A program made the translations under genes and the position numbers. From contig NZ_PDZC01000001.1 of the NCBI RefSeq assembly GCF_002743375.1, positions 1 through 64,000 on the forward strand: DNA of 64,000 nucleotides, written 5' to 3'. The notes under the pieces were generated by a model. The model had not been told where the DNA came from and searched no databases. It saw nothing but the letters and a program-made list of their open reading frames with translations. Every line of letters begins with the position of its first letter. Within the stretch, counting starts at the first letter, position 1. The stretch comes from Sporosarcina sp. P34 (GTDB lineage Bacteria > Bacillota > Bacilli > Bacillales_A > Planococcaceae). Positions 45,609 through 54,864 of this stretch are shown in pieces.

Positions 45609-47362
45609 TATGGATAAATGGTTTCTAGTACTTGTTCAGACAGATGGTAATGCTGTGCTTTTTCACCTGGTGTGTATTGGACAATCAGATAACCGGGATC
45701 TTTTATTACGGAAAGATCTTGTTTTAACTTAGCTGAGGTTTTTGTGATGAAAACTTGCTTTCGAATCGTTCGTTCAGTGTAACCCATTGAATCAAACGTC
45801 TCACCAAGCAAATGTGGGGAACGTAGGAGTAATTGATAGACCTCTTTTAACTCTTCTTCAGGCACGCCAGAATTCCACCAGATCTTTCTTGGCAAAAACT
45901 TTTGATGAAGTAAATAATCCATCTTCAATAGACTTTCTGCTATAGAAGTCTCGATTTTCAACACTTCTTCTAGGAAGCGTTCCAAGCGAGTGAATAAGTC
46001 TTCGAACTGATGACCGATTCGTGACCAACCTTGCTTCTCCCAAAATGCTCCGAATAACTGGAAGAAGTCAAATGGTGTATCGACCAATTCCGTGACAATA
46101 TACTCCATAGAGTGTATGAATCGACCTGAATTCCAATATTTCTCGAGAATGTCTTCTGTTTGTTTAATCTTCAGCATATCATCAAAGGACAGGACATTAT
46201 TTGATACAATTTCATAAGGGGCGATGTCGATGTAACGATAACCATATTGCTCTGCCTGGATACGTAAACCGGTTCCGCGTAGTAACTTCAAAAAGCCTAA
46301 CTGTAATTCTTCTGGCCGTAAAGCAAACACTTCATTAAACGTATCACGGAAGGATGCATAATCTTCTTCAGGAAGTCCAGCAATCAAATCAAGGTGCTGA
46401 GCGATTTTTCCACCTTCTTTTACCATAGTGACCGTTCGCGATAATTTAGTGAAGTTTTGTCTTCTTTTAACCAATTCATTGGTAAGGTCATTGGTAGATT
46501 GAACACCAATTTCAAATCTAAACAGGCCTTTGGGTGCATTGTCATTTAAAAACTGAATTACTTCTGGTCGCATGATATCGCCTGTGATCTCGAATTGAAA
46601 GACAGTTCCAGGCACATGTTCATCTATAAGAAACTGGAACATTTCCATTGCATAACTTCTACTAATATTGAATGTACGATCGACAAATTTAATCGTTTTT
46701 GCGCCATGTTGCATCAAGTAGCGAATGTCTTCTTTAATGGCCTCTCGATTAAAATATCGAACACCCACTTCGATTGAAGATAGGCAGAATTGACAAGAGA
46801 ACGGACAGCCGCGACTTGTTTCGATATACATTACACGATTTGTGAGATGCGGAATATCCTCCGGAAAACGAAAAGGGGAGGGCAGTTCCCGAAGATCTAA
46901 TTTAGGACCTGGTGCTGTAATCTTTAATTTTCCTTCTGTACGATATGCAATACCTTGTACAGAAGAAAGATCAGTTTGTCCATCGACTGCTCGAAGTATA
47001 TCCTTGAACGTCTTTTCGCCTTCTCCTATCGCAATAATATCGATTTCCGGTACTCTCTTTAACCACTGATCATAGTCATACGTTACTTCAGGTCCACCAC
47101 AAACTATTACGGTTTTAGGACTTGTCAATTTCAGCATACGAATTACTTTTATAGTTTCTTCTATATTCCAAATATATACACTGAAGCCAACGACGTCTGG
47201 GGAATGTTGATATAGCTCCGAAACGATTGAAAGTGTAGGATCATGAATAGTAAATTCGGCTAGTTCACAATGGAATTCAGGTGCGGCGTAAGCTTTTAAG
47301 TAGCGAATGGCGATATTGGTATGTATATATTTAGCGTTTAATGTAGATAAAATGATGCTCAT
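45608..47362 (-). CDS. B12-binding domain / radical SAM protein (DUF4080)
   Basis: A 584-residue enzyme: an N-terminal cobalamin-binding-like Rossmann domain (about 1-145, VVGFSVYIWNIEETIKVIRML and VIVCGGPEVTYD), a radical SAM core (about 170-400) with the 4Fe-4S cysteines in TSRGCPFSCQFC (CxxxCxxC), and a C-terminal DUF4080 region (about 400-584). These proteins are probably methylases or related radical enzymes; the substrate is unknown. AGGAG precedes ATG 47362. It stands alone on the minus strand, without B12 genes nearby. Confidence 0.85.
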   Translation of the reverse strand: MSIILSTLNAKYIHTNIAIRYLKAYAAPEFHCELAEFTIHDPTLSIVSELYQHSPDVVGFSVYIWNIEETIKVIRMLKLTSPKTVIVCGGPEVTYDYDQWLKRVPEIDIIAIGEGEKTFKDILRAVDGQTDLSSVQGIAYRTEGKLKITAPGPKLDLRELPSPFRFPEDIPHLTNRVMYIETSRGCPFSCQFCLSSIEVGVRYFNREAIKEDIRYLMQHGAKTIKFVDRTFNISRSYAMEMFQFLIDEHVPGTVFQFEITGDIMRPEVIQFLNDNAPKGLFRFEIGVQSTNDLTNELVKRRQNFTKLSRTVTMVKEGGKIAQHLDLIAGLPEEDYASFRDTFNEVFALRPEELQLGFLKLLRGTGLRIQAEQYGYRYIDIAPYEIVSNNVLSFDDMLKIKQTEDILEKYWNSGRFIHSMEYIVTELVDTPFDFFQLFGAFWEKQGWSRIGHQFEDLFTRLERFLEEVLKIETSIAESLLKMDYLLHQKFLPRKIWWNSGVPEEELKEVYQLLLRSPHLLGETFDSMGYTERTIRKQVFITKTSAKLKQDLSVIKDPGYLIVQYTPGEKAQHYHLSEQVLETIYP

Positions 47363-47544
47363 GACAAAACTCCTAATCTTTAAATAATATAAGTAAATGA
47401 AAAAAACAAAATAGACTATCAGCCTATGTGAACAAGTTTGTCATTATGGCATAATAAGATTCTATCAGAATTTACTTCCAAGTAAGAAAGATATTACAAG
47501 CAAGTGATGGGTAGTTGTTATTTTGTGAAGGGGGTATTGCTCCA

Positions 47545-48906
47545 GTGTTAAAAACACTAAATCTTAATCGTCATCTAGAAAGTTCACTTTTTAAGATCTT
47601 TTTGGATGAAGAAGGCGAAATACTTGATATGACGGAAGCTGTTAAATTATTAATGCCTAAAGATTTTATACCACACCATATATCTGAAATCTTTGACCAT
47701 AGTTTGTTGGAAGAAATAGAAAAGCGATTGTTTCTGTTGAAAACAGAAACGATAGCCGATCAAACTGTATTGACTGGTCATCTAATTATGCCAAATGACA
47801 ATCGTGAACCCTGTCATATTATATACCAACAATTTAGCGGTAGGGCCCTTTTAACAATAAAAATAGGTGAACAAAATCATAAATTGCATCAACTGTATGA
47901 AAGCGCTTATTTAACGGCGACTATGCCAATGGCGTTAGTAAATGAATCGGGTTATATTATTTCCACGAATGACCTATTTTCAGAAATATACCCAGACCAA
48001 ACTACTGGTGAACTGTTACATCTACAAGATCTTTTTAATGTAATGGTTCCTACTTCCCCGTTTTCTTTTGAAGAATATATCTTAAGAGTACTGACACAAG
48101 AATCATCGACAGTGAAAATGTCTTACACATCCAATGGAATACAGCGTTTCCAAGAGGTTAGTTTGAAACTGGATTGTAAAACACAAATGTTCATCTTACG
48201 CATTGAAGATATTACTGAACGAGAACGTCTATTTGAGCAACTAGCTCACTCCGATCAATTAAGCACGACTGGAGAAATTGCTGCAAGCATTGCACATGAA
48301 GTACGCAATCCGATGACGACATTACAAGGGTTTCTCCAACTACTGGAACACGAAGTAACCGGTAATGCACAAATGTATGTAAACGTCATTCAAGATGAAG
48401 TCAAACGTATGAACGAAATGCTCGCGCTATCAAAACCAACTGTTGACGAAATCACAGTTTTTTCATTATCCGTTTTAATAGAAGACGTACTTATATTGCT
48501 TCGCCCTAAAGCATTGTTGGATCAAATTCATTTAGTGAATGAATTTAAAGCTACCGGGTCATTACTAATTAAGGCCAATCCTAACCGTATTAAACAAGTA
48601 TTCATTAATCTTCTTAAAAATGCAATGGAAGCGATGAGTACAAATGATACGTTGTCTGTCTTGATAAGCGAAGGTGATCAGCAGAATGTAGATATCTTTA
48701 TATCCGACACAGGGAGTGGAATGGAAAAAGAGATGCTTGAAAATTTATTCATGCCATTTATTACTAACAAACCGGGAGGAACCGGTTTAGGACTTCCATT
48801 TGTTAAGAAAACCGTTCACGAGTACGGTGGATCTATATCCGTTACTAGTGAGGTCGGCAAAGGAACGGTTTTCCATTTATCATTTCCACAAATTTTCGTA
48901 TCATGA
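47545..48906 (+). CDS. Sensor histidine kinase, sporulation-kinase-like
   Basis: About 453 residues: two N-terminal PAS-like sensing stretches (about 15-230) without membrane helices, a HisKA domain with phosphorylated His in ASIAHEVRNPMTTLQGFLQLLE (about 257), and HATPase with N box NRIKQVFINLLKNAMEAM, G1 DTGSGM and G2 GGTGLGLPFVKK. The protein is soluble and no response regulator lies beside it, as with the sporulation kinases that feed Spo0F; this is inference. Start GTG 47545 has AAGGGGG at 47528. A Spo0E-like gene lies 1.2 kb downstream. Confidence 0.85.
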   Translation: MLKTLNLNRHLESSLFKIFLDEEGEILDMTEAVKLLMPKDFIPHHISEIFDHSLLEEIEKRLFLLKTETIADQTVLTGHLIMPNDNREPCHIIYQQFSGRALLTIKIGEQNHKLHQLYESAYLTATMPMALVNESGYIISTNDLFSEIYPDQTTGELLHLQDLFNVMVPTSPFSFEEYILRVLTQESSTVKMSYTSNGIQRFQEVSLKLDCKTQMFILRIEDITERERLFEQLAHSDQLSTTGEIAASIAHEVRNPMTTLQGFLQLLEHEVTGNAQMYVNVIQDEVKRMNEMLALSKPTVDEITVFSLSVLIEDVLILLRPKALLDQIHLVNEFKATGSLLIKANPNRIKQVFINLLKNAMEAMSTNDTLSVLISEGDQQNVDIFISDTGSGMEKEMLENLFMPFITNKPGGTGLGLPFVKKTVHEYGGSISVTSEVGKGTVFHLSFPQIFVS

Positions 48907-48930
48907 TCAGAATGATTGAAAGTCCATATA

Positions 48931-48962
48931 AAAAGGCCAATCCTATAAGGATAGGCCTTTTC
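48931..48962 (+). terminator. Terminator after the histidine kinase gene
   Basis: AAAAAGGCCAATCCT, loop, AGGATAGGCCTTTT, imperfect stem, serving both neighbours. Confidence 0.75.
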
Positions 48963-48974
48963 TATATGGATATA

Positions 48975-49622
48975 TCACTTGATTGTAGCTGCCATGTCCT
49001 TAAAGTCTGTTATATGTTCGTTGTCTTCTTGAGCGTAAATGGTTACACGAATTAATTTGTCTTCACGTTCGATGACATAGCCTGTAAAATATCCTTCAGG
49101 AGAATCTACTACTGCTCCTTTAACAGAAAGAATATCATCAGCTTGTGGTAGATCTGTTTGCTCTGTTATCTCAACAGGTGTTCCACTGTCACTTGAAGCC
49201 GTCAACAATTCTTCCATATTTTCATAGAGTTCATCAAAAGTATAGCTTTCATCGTCTTTAGGCATAGTTTCGATTCGCATGAATATTTCGCCGTCTTCTT
49301 CCAGATATAGACTATCTCTGCCTGGTTCTTCACTTGTAAGTTTATATCCAGGGAGTACCTTCATCGAGTAATCTTGTTCATCGCTTGTTGTTTCCACAGC
49401 ATTTTTCATTACATTGTCGCCTGTTCCTACTTCAGTGTCTGTTTCATTTTCTGCCCCATTCTCGGAAGAAGTGCTATCTTCCACATCCGTTACGGGAGCA
49501 GCAGGTTCTTCGATAGCATTACCTGTTGTATCCTTTTCCGGGTCTGCATTCGAAGTTCCGCATGCAGCAAGCAAGATCGAGGCTGTCAGTGAAGTGAAAA
49601 TAATACGCCATTTGTTGTTCAT
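48975..49622 (-). CDS. Hypothetical lipoprotein
   Basis: A 215-residue protein with a lipobox LLAAC (Cys21). After an acidic Ser/Thr/Glu-rich linker (about 24-75) comes a globular domain (about 80-215) with MKVLPGYKLTSEEPGRDSLYLEEDGEIFMRIETMP. No recognised family; similar proteins occur as uncharacterised lipoproteins in Planococcaceae. AGAAGGAG precedes the start. Predicted at the outside of the membrane. Confidence 0.8.
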   Translation of the reverse strand: MNNKWRIIFTSLTASILLAACGTSNADPEKDTTGNAIEEPAAPVTDVEDSTSSENGAENETDTEVGTGDNVMKNAVETTSDEQDYSMKVLPGYKLTSEEPGRDSLYLEEDGEIFMRIETMPKDDESYTFDELYENMEELLTASSDSGTPVEITEQTDLPQADDILSVKGAVVDSPEGYFTGYVIEREDKLIRVTIYAQEDNEHITDFKDMAATIK

Positions 49623-49643
49623 ATGGTACCACTCCTTCTAAAA

Positions 49644-49874
49644 CTATTCTATTCTATTGGACGGATCACAGCGAGGAATGTTTCCTTCTTGCGAACTGCT
49701 ACTCAAAATGATATAACGTTTATGATTGATGACTGTTTTCTCCTGCATGACCGATTCATCGAAGTCTTCCATATACGTTAAGTTTACAATTACAGAGTTT
49801 TCGTTCACCTTTTCCACAATTCCTTGTAAGCCTTCCTTGAATTCTATAATATCACCTATTTCTGCAATCGTCAT
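49644..49874 (-). CDS. DUF2187 protein (YkvS-like)
   Basis: About 76 residues. The conserved core GDIIEFKEGLQGIVEKVNENSVIVNLTYM, followed by TVINHKRYIIL, matches the DUF2187/YkvS family (a KOW-like beta fold). Function is unknown. ATG 49874 has AAGGATGG at a good distance; in-frame starts at 49883 and 49919 are less likely. Confidence 0.8.
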   Translation of the reverse strand: MTIAEIGDIIEFKEGLQGIVEKVNENSVIVNLTYMEDFDESVMQEKTVINHKRYIILSSSSQEGNIPRCDPSNRIE

Positions 49875-50111
49875 TCTACCCATCCTTTCTTCAATCTTCT
49901 TGTACTTTAAGCAAAACAATGAATCATACTATTGGGAATTCCTTTATAGTTTGCCTTATAATCTTCAAAACGTAAAGTCTTATTTCTAGAAATCGAGAAA
50001 ATATACATATGTAAATAATGTCGCAAAATGTCGATACTATTTCGGTTTAATAAAATTAAATTGTTGGTATATTAAAGAATAGAGTAATTAGAGACGGAAG
50101 GTGTGCAACTA

Positions 50112-50270
50112 GTGCATAATTGCAATGTAGAAATTGAACGTGTGAGAAAACAACTAATCCAAGTCGCGGAAAAATATGGTATTAACGATGAGAATACCAT
50201 TGAACTTAGTCGTAAATTAGATGTATTGATTAATGAATTCAACGAGAAAAAAGAAACACAATTACCTTGA
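50112..50270 (+). CDS. Spo0E-like aspartyl phosphatase
   Basis: A 52-residue protein, too short for many gene finders. It has the Spo0E-family motif ELSRKLDVLINEF (S-x-x-L-D) within two helices: NVEIERVRKQLIQVAEKYG and the motif helix. Family members dephosphorylate Spo0A~P and so delay sporulation. Start GTG 50112 follows AAGG by about 10 bases; an earlier in-frame GTG lies at 50103. Confidence 0.75.
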   Translation: MHNCNVEIERVRKQLIQVAEKYGINDENTIELSRKLDVLINEFNEKKETQLP

Positions 50271-50354
50271 ATTTTTACCAAATTGAATGTTTAACGTAAA
50301 GTAAAAGTGGGAACAATATAAATGAACACAGCAACATTCTCATTTCCCCCTTTT

Positions 50355-50388
50355 GTGGACCAATCTTGTATTGGTCCTCTTTTTTTAT
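50355..50388 (+). terminator. Terminator after the Spo0E-like gene
   Basis: GGACCAAT, loop, ATTGGTCC then CTTTTTTT. Confidence 0.8.
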
Positions 50389-50459
50389 GTCTGCTCAATT
50401 GTAAAAATATTTAAACTTCTGTACGATAGACATAAACATAGATCATGAGGAGTGGGAAT

Positions 50460-51329
50460 ATGCAAAAAGAAAAAATTTCATTTATTGGTACAGGTGTTAT
50501 GGGTTCTAGTATCATTAAGCATTTGCTTAACGCATCTTATGAAGTAACCGTATACACTAGAACGAAAACAAAAGCCGAACCATTGGTGGCTTTAGGAGCT
50601 AAATGGGCCGATCACGTGGCAGAAGCTATTAAAGATGCGGACATTATTTTCACGATGATTGGCATGCCAGCCGACGTGGAGGAAGTGTATTTTTCCCGTC
50701 AAGGGATATTTGCAAACAGTCGCCCTTCTCAGACGGTAGTGGATATGACAACTTCAAGCCCAGAGCTAGCTGTTGCCATTGCAGAAAAAGCGGCATCACT
50801 ACAAATGAATGCACTTGATGCACCTGTATCTGGTGGAGATATAGGCGCACGAAATGGTACTCTTTCTATTATGTGTGGGGGTCAAAAAGATGTATTTGAG
50901 AAGTTATTGCCAGTTATGTCCGTTTTCGGCAAACAAATTGTCTATCAAGGACAAGCGGGAGCTGGGCAACACGCCAAAATGTGCAACCAAATTACTGTCG
51001 CTGGAAATATGATAGGAGCATGTGAAGCGATTGCATACGCTATGAAGTCAGGTCTTGATCCGGACACCATGTTACAATCCGTCACTTCAGGTGCAGCGAA
51101 TTCCTTTAGTTTATCGGATCTGGGCCCCCGAATGATTAACGAGAATTATGAACCGGGGTTTTATGTAAAACATTTTGTAAAGGATCTAAATATTGCCTTA
51201 CAGGAAACAGAAAGAATGAATCTGAAATTGCCAGGATTACAGCTAGCGCGCGATATGTATACGGAATTACTCGCTAAAGGTTATGGGGAAAAAGGAACAC
51301 AAGTATTGATTAAAATGTATACAGAGTGA
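50460..51329 (+). CDS. 3-hydroxyisobutyrate dehydrogenase family oxidoreductase
   Basis: NAD(P)-dependent beta-hydroxyacid dehydrogenase of about 289 residues. Rossmann motif FIGTGVMGSSIIKHLL (about 7-22), substrate loop DAPVSGGDIGARNGTLSIMCGG (about 117-138) and catalytic Lys in HAKMCNQI (about 171). The substrate could be hydroxyisobutyrate, tartronate semialdehyde or another hydroxyacid. GAGGAG precedes ATG 50460. It is transcribed alone. Confidence 0.9.
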   Translation: MQKEKISFIGTGVMGSSIIKHLLNASYEVTVYTRTKTKAEPLVALGAKWADHVAEAIKDADIIFTMIGMPADVEEVYFSRQGIFANSRPSQTVVDMTTSSPELAVAIAEKAASLQMNALDAPVSGGDIGARNGTLSIMCGGQKDVFEKLLPVMSVFGKQIVYQGQAGAGQHAKMCNQITVAGNMIGACEAIAYAMKSGLDPDTMLQSVTSGAANSFSLSDLGPRMINENYEPGFYVKHFVKDLNIALQETERMNLKLPGLQLARDMYTELLAKGYGEKGTQVLIKMYTE

Positions 51330-51480
51330 AATATAAGCAAATCATAGGAGCTACTTTATATATGTCATATAAAGAATCCAAACGAACAAATTGCGAATAA
51401 TTTATTGAATGGTAAGCACGCATACTTACTCACTAATTGCACATGCTCTTTCATATAGTATGTGCGAAAAGGAGGGAGTT

Positions 51481-51714
51481 ATGATGTGGGATATTTGGTT
51501 GTGGCCTATGGTGTTTGTAACCGTCATTATGCTAGGGATCGGTATAGCTGGAGTAGGAAAAATGAGTCGTGCATTCCAGTTAAATGAAAAAGATCGTATA
51601 CCGAATATTGTAGCGAAGCATCCATTTACAATGAATCCATTACTATGGATTATCATTGTCGCTTCAGCTTTTATCTTTGTCATTATTTTTTATTACTGGG
51701 CCTCTTTCTATTAA
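51481..51714 (+). CDS. Small two-helix membrane protein
   Basis: A 77-residue protein with hydrophobic helices at about residues 3-25 and 52-74 and a positively charged loop (RAFQLNEKDRIPNIVAKHPF) between them. The family is not recognised. AAAGGAGGGAG precedes ATG 51481; upstream in-frame residues to 51409 have no ribosome site. The terminator stem begins in the last codons. Confidence 0.7.
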   Translation: MMWDIWLWPMVFVTVIMLGIGIAGVGKMSRAFQLNEKDRIPNIVAKHPFTMNPLLWIIIVASAFIFVIIFYYWASFY

Positions 51715-51728
51715 AGAAAGAGGTTTTT
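51701..51728 (+). terminator. Terminator overlapping the end of the small membrane protein gene
   Basis: CCTCTTTC, short loop, GAAAGAGG and T run; left arm is coding. Confidence 0.8.
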
Positions 51729-51850
51729 TGTTTTGTGAATCCGCTTTCTTTTTAGGTGAGAGATGGATTTTTGTGGTATGATGGATGGGAAGCAGTGAAC
51801 GGACATTTAGGTAAATGTATGTAGATGAAGAACAGAAGGAGCGATCACCT

Positions 51851-52288
51851 ATGGTTTCTATAAACAATAAAGATTTTCTTACCGCACCCATCGTAGACCA
51901 AATTATATCTTCGGAAAAAGTTGCCCACGTACAAATTGGCAATAACGCAGAGCATGCGCTACTTGTTTTGACGAAGACTGGCTATTCTGCAATCCCTGTA
52001 CTGGATAACCAGTATCATTTGAAAGGGCTCCTTGGGATTGGGATGATTACAGATTCCATTTTGGGCATGGAACGCATTGAATATGAAAGATTAGAAGATA
52101 TAAAAGTAGATGAAATTATGGATACAAATCTACCAACGATTCGGGTCAATGACCGGTTTCAACGAGCTGTCGATCTATTGATTAATCATCCATTTCTCTG
52201 TGTTACAGAAGAGGATGGAACATTTGCAGGTATTATTACACGACGTGTGATTATGAAAGAGTTCAAAAAATATATTTACAATGTATAA
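51851..52288 (+). CDS. cbpB: c-di-AMP-binding CBS protein CbpB (YkuL)
   Basis: About 145 residues: two CBS domains, the first with LLVLTKTGYSAIPVLDNQYHLKGLLGIGMITDSI and the second with LPTIRVNDRFQRAVDLLINHPFLCVTEEDGTFAGIITRRVIM. In B. subtilis and Listeria, CbpB/DarB binds c-di-AMP and, when unbound, activates the (p)ppGpp synthetase Rel. AGAAGGAG precedes ATG 51851. It is followed by an MFS gene and then ccpC, as ykuL is next to ccpC in B. subtilis. Confidence 0.88.
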   Translation: MVSINNKDFLTAPIVDQIISSEKVAHVQIGNNAEHALLVLTKTGYSAIPVLDNQYHLKGLLGIGMITDSILGMERIEYERLEDIKVDEIMDTNLPTIRVNDRFQRAVDLLINHPFLCVTEEDGTFAGIITRRVIMKEFKKYIYNV

Positions 52289-52387
52289 TGTATTAATGTA
52301 GATAAAGCAGTGAAGCGAATATATTGATAAAATATAAAAGGGCTCCGATAAAGGGGTCTTTTTCTAATAGATGGAGTTGAAATAGCT

Positions 52388-53869
52388 GTGCGTAAAGAAA
52401 CTAATCGGCCCTTTGTACTTGCTGCTGTTATGCTCGCTATGTTTGTGGGAGCAGTTGAAGCGACTATTGTTACCACTGCTATGCCAACGATTGCTTCCGA
52501 ATTAGGTGGATTTTCACGATATAGTTGGATTTTCTCATCTTATTTATTAATGAGTACCGTGACGGTCTTGATTTATGGAAAGTTAGCCGATTTATACGGT
52601 CGAAAACCGATTTTTTTTATAGGCTTAACCATTTTTTTAATTGGTTCCATACTTTGTGGATTTGCTACCACTATGGAGCAATTAATTGTCTATCGTCTCA
52701 TACAAGGTTTGGGAGCAGGAGCTGTTATGCCAATTGCGACGACAATCATTGGCGATATTTATTCAACAGAAGAACGGGCAAAAATACAGGGATATTTGTC
52801 GAGTGTATGGGGCGTTTCTGCAGTTTCGGGCCCAGTCATTGGCGGATTGCTTGTACAGTACATAAGCTGGCAATACATATTTTGGGTGAACGTACCTCTC
52901 GGACTACTTTCAATGGGTGTCATTTATTTCTTTTTATACGAACCAAAAGAAACACAAAAAGCTTCTGTTGATTACAAAGGTGCTTTTTTCCTAACATCTG
53001 CTTTGGCGACCATCTTAATTTGGCTAGTTGAGGGAGGTCAAGGATTTGGCCGTCTATCAGCTTTCGGCATCGCATTAATCATCATTTCAGGCGTTTCATT
53101 TTGGTTGTTTTTTAGACAAGAAAAGTTGGCGAAAGATCCACTTATATCTTTTGGCATTTGGAAAAATCCCGTTATTTTATATGCGAATCTCGTCTCATTG
53201 ACTACTGGAGTTATTTTAATAGGGGTTTCTTCTTATTTACCTACTTATGTATCCGGAGTCATGGAACAACCAGCAATCATTGCAGGTTTCACATTAACAG
53301 CCATGTCAATTGGTTGGCCTTTAGCTTCCTCGTTGGCAGGTCACTTACTCATACGATTCGGTCCATTTCTCGTATCATTTGCAGGTGGTGTGTCCCTTGT
53401 GATTGGCGCAATGATGTTTGTCTTCATGAACGCGACGCTAGGGCCGGTATGGGCAGGATGTTCAAGTTTCTTCATAGGTGTCGGAATGGGGCTGACCAAT
53501 ACATCCTTTATTGTGACGATTCAAGGAGCTGTGCCGCGCGTACAAAGAGGCTCGGCTACCGCAGCTAATATGTTCATGAAGAATTTTGGCAATACGATTG
53601 GTGCGTCTGTGTTTGGTGCAATTTTGAACGCTACACTCATTACCTATTTTGCCAAAGAAAAATTGCCCTACACGATTGATGATGTGAATACATTGTTAAC
53701 CGAAGATGGTCGTTCGATGATTGCATCACAAGAGCTTATCAGTTTACAAAATGGTTTGGATAGTTCCTTGCATGGGGTGTATATTGCAATTGCCCTATTT
53801 GCAGTCATCAGCTTATTGTTGATTTTACGAATTCCACGAGGGAAGGTGCAAGATCATGTCGACAATTGA
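52388..53869 (+). CDS. MFS transporter, DHA2-type (drug:H+ antiporter)
   Basis: A 493-residue membrane protein with about 14 helices. It has the motif-A sequence YGKLADLYGRKPIFFIGL (about 59-76) and the antiporter motif VSGPVIGGLLV (about 147). Likely exports a drug or metabolite; the ligand is unknown. The start GTG 52388 has GGAG upstream. Its end overlaps the ccpC start by 14 bases, so the two are coexpressed. Confidence 0.9.
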   Translation: MRKETNRPFVLAAVMLAMFVGAVEATIVTTAMPTIASELGGFSRYSWIFSSYLLMSTVTVLIYGKLADLYGRKPIFFIGLTIFLIGSILCGFATTMEQLIVYRLIQGLGAGAVMPIATTIIGDIYSTEERAKIQGYLSSVWGVSAVSGPVIGGLLVQYISWQYIFWVNVPLGLLSMGVIYFFLYEPKETQKASVDYKGAFFLTSALATILIWLVEGGQGFGRLSAFGIALIIISGVSFWLFFRQEKLAKDPLISFGIWKNPVILYANLVSLTTGVILIGVSSYLPTYVSGVMEQPAIIAGFTLTAMSIGWPLASSLAGHLLIRFGPFLVSFAGGVSLVIGAMMFVFMNATLGPVWAGCSSFFIGVGMGLTNTSFIVTIQGAVPRVQRGSATAANMFMKNFGNTIGASVFGAILNATLITYFAKEKLPYTIDDVNTLLTEDGRSMIASQELISLQNGLDSSLHGVYIAIALFAVISLLLILRIPRGKVQDHVDN

Positions 53870-54743
53870 GATGGATATCATCAAAGCTTTGGCTGAAGAA
53901 GGAAATATGCGTAAAGCGTCAGAGCGCCTTCATTTGTCTCAGCCTGCTTTGTCACAGCGCCTCCAGACGATTGAAAAAGAATGGGGCATGCAGCTGTTCA
54001 TACGTTCGCAAAAAGGCTTGGAACCGACACCAGCGGGCGAACACGTCATCAGCTATGCGAAGGAAGCATTGGCGAAGAAAGATGAGACGATGGAATTGAT
54101 TGCCTCACTCGAAGATAAAGTACATGGAACATTGAAGATTGCCTGTGCCTCTATAATCGGTCAAACTTGGTTGCCTCAAGTATTGAAAGACTATGTAGCA
54201 CTTTACCCCGACGCTAAAATTTCATTGATGACTGGATGGAGTTCAGAAATTTCCAAAGCGTTGTACGAAGGGGAAGCGCATATTGGTATTGTCAGAGGAC
54301 AAACAGACTGGAAAAGTAATCGCGTCTATTTATTTCGAGATCAGCTCTATCTAGTGGATTCTGAAATCTCTACAATTGATGAATTAAAAGACACGGACCG
54401 TCACTTCATTCAGTATAAAAGTGATTCAAACTATTACATGGAAATCCAGCGCTGGTGGAATAAGCACTTCAATCAAAATCCGAGCCGGCAAATCGTAGTG
54501 GATCAAATTGAAATGTGCAAGCAACTCGCTTTGAAAGGTATAGGTTATGCCATACTGCCTTCTATCACATTGTCAGGCGATGAAAAAGTCAATCTAATCC
54601 CATTGCTCAACAGCGAAGAAGAATTTGAGCTGACACGTGATACATGGCTGATTGGCTATAGTTCTACTTTTGAATTGAAGCAAGTGAAGGCATTTGTAGA
54701 TATCGTGCAGGAGTATGCGGAGTTATTAAGAAAAGGTAAATAA
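53856..54743 (+). CDS. ccpC: LysR-family regulator CcpC
   Basis: A 295-residue LTTR. N-terminal winged helix (about 1-60) has ASERLHLSQPALSQRLQTIEKEWG; the effector part starts with HGTLKIACASIIGQTWLPQVLKDYVALYPDAKISLMTGWSSEISKALYE, closely like B. subtilis CcpC. CcpC senses citrate and represses aconitase and citrate synthase. ATG 53856 has GGAAGGTG upstream and lies inside the MFS gene end. I do not see citB or citZ here. Confidence 0.85.
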   Translation: MSTIEMDIIKALAEEGNMRKASERLHLSQPALSQRLQTIEKEWGMQLFIRSQKGLEPTPAGEHVISYAKEALAKKDETMELIASLEDKVHGTLKIACASIIGQTWLPQVLKDYVALYPDAKISLMTGWSSEISKALYEGEAHIGIVRGQTDWKSNRVYLFRDQLYLVDSEISTIDELKDTDRHFIQYKSDSNYYMEIQRWWNKHFNQNPSRQIVVDQIEMCKQLALKGIGYAILPSITLSGDEKVNLIPLLNSEEEFELTRDTWLIGYSSTFELKQVKAFVDIVQEYAELLRKGK

Positions 54744-54746
54744 AAA

Positions 54747-54815
54747 GAACTTCCATTCAGTGTGGAAGTTCTTTAAATGAAGACAAACTCTAGAAGTACT
54801 AGGGTTTGTCTTCAT
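54747..54815. terminator. Two terminators between ccpC and the convergent MFS gene
   Basis: AGAACTTCCA/TGGAAGTTCT (54747-54774), then AGACAAACT/GGTTTGTCT (54781-54811). Confidence 0.8.
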
Positions 54816-54864
54816 TTTTACTATGCTAAAAAGTTTCCGATTACTACGACTATCACGACCTGTG

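Noticed and set aside
52525..53568. Long frames within the MFS gene in another phase
   Set aside because: They overlap a clear 14-helix transporter and have Cys/Arg-rich shadow composition.
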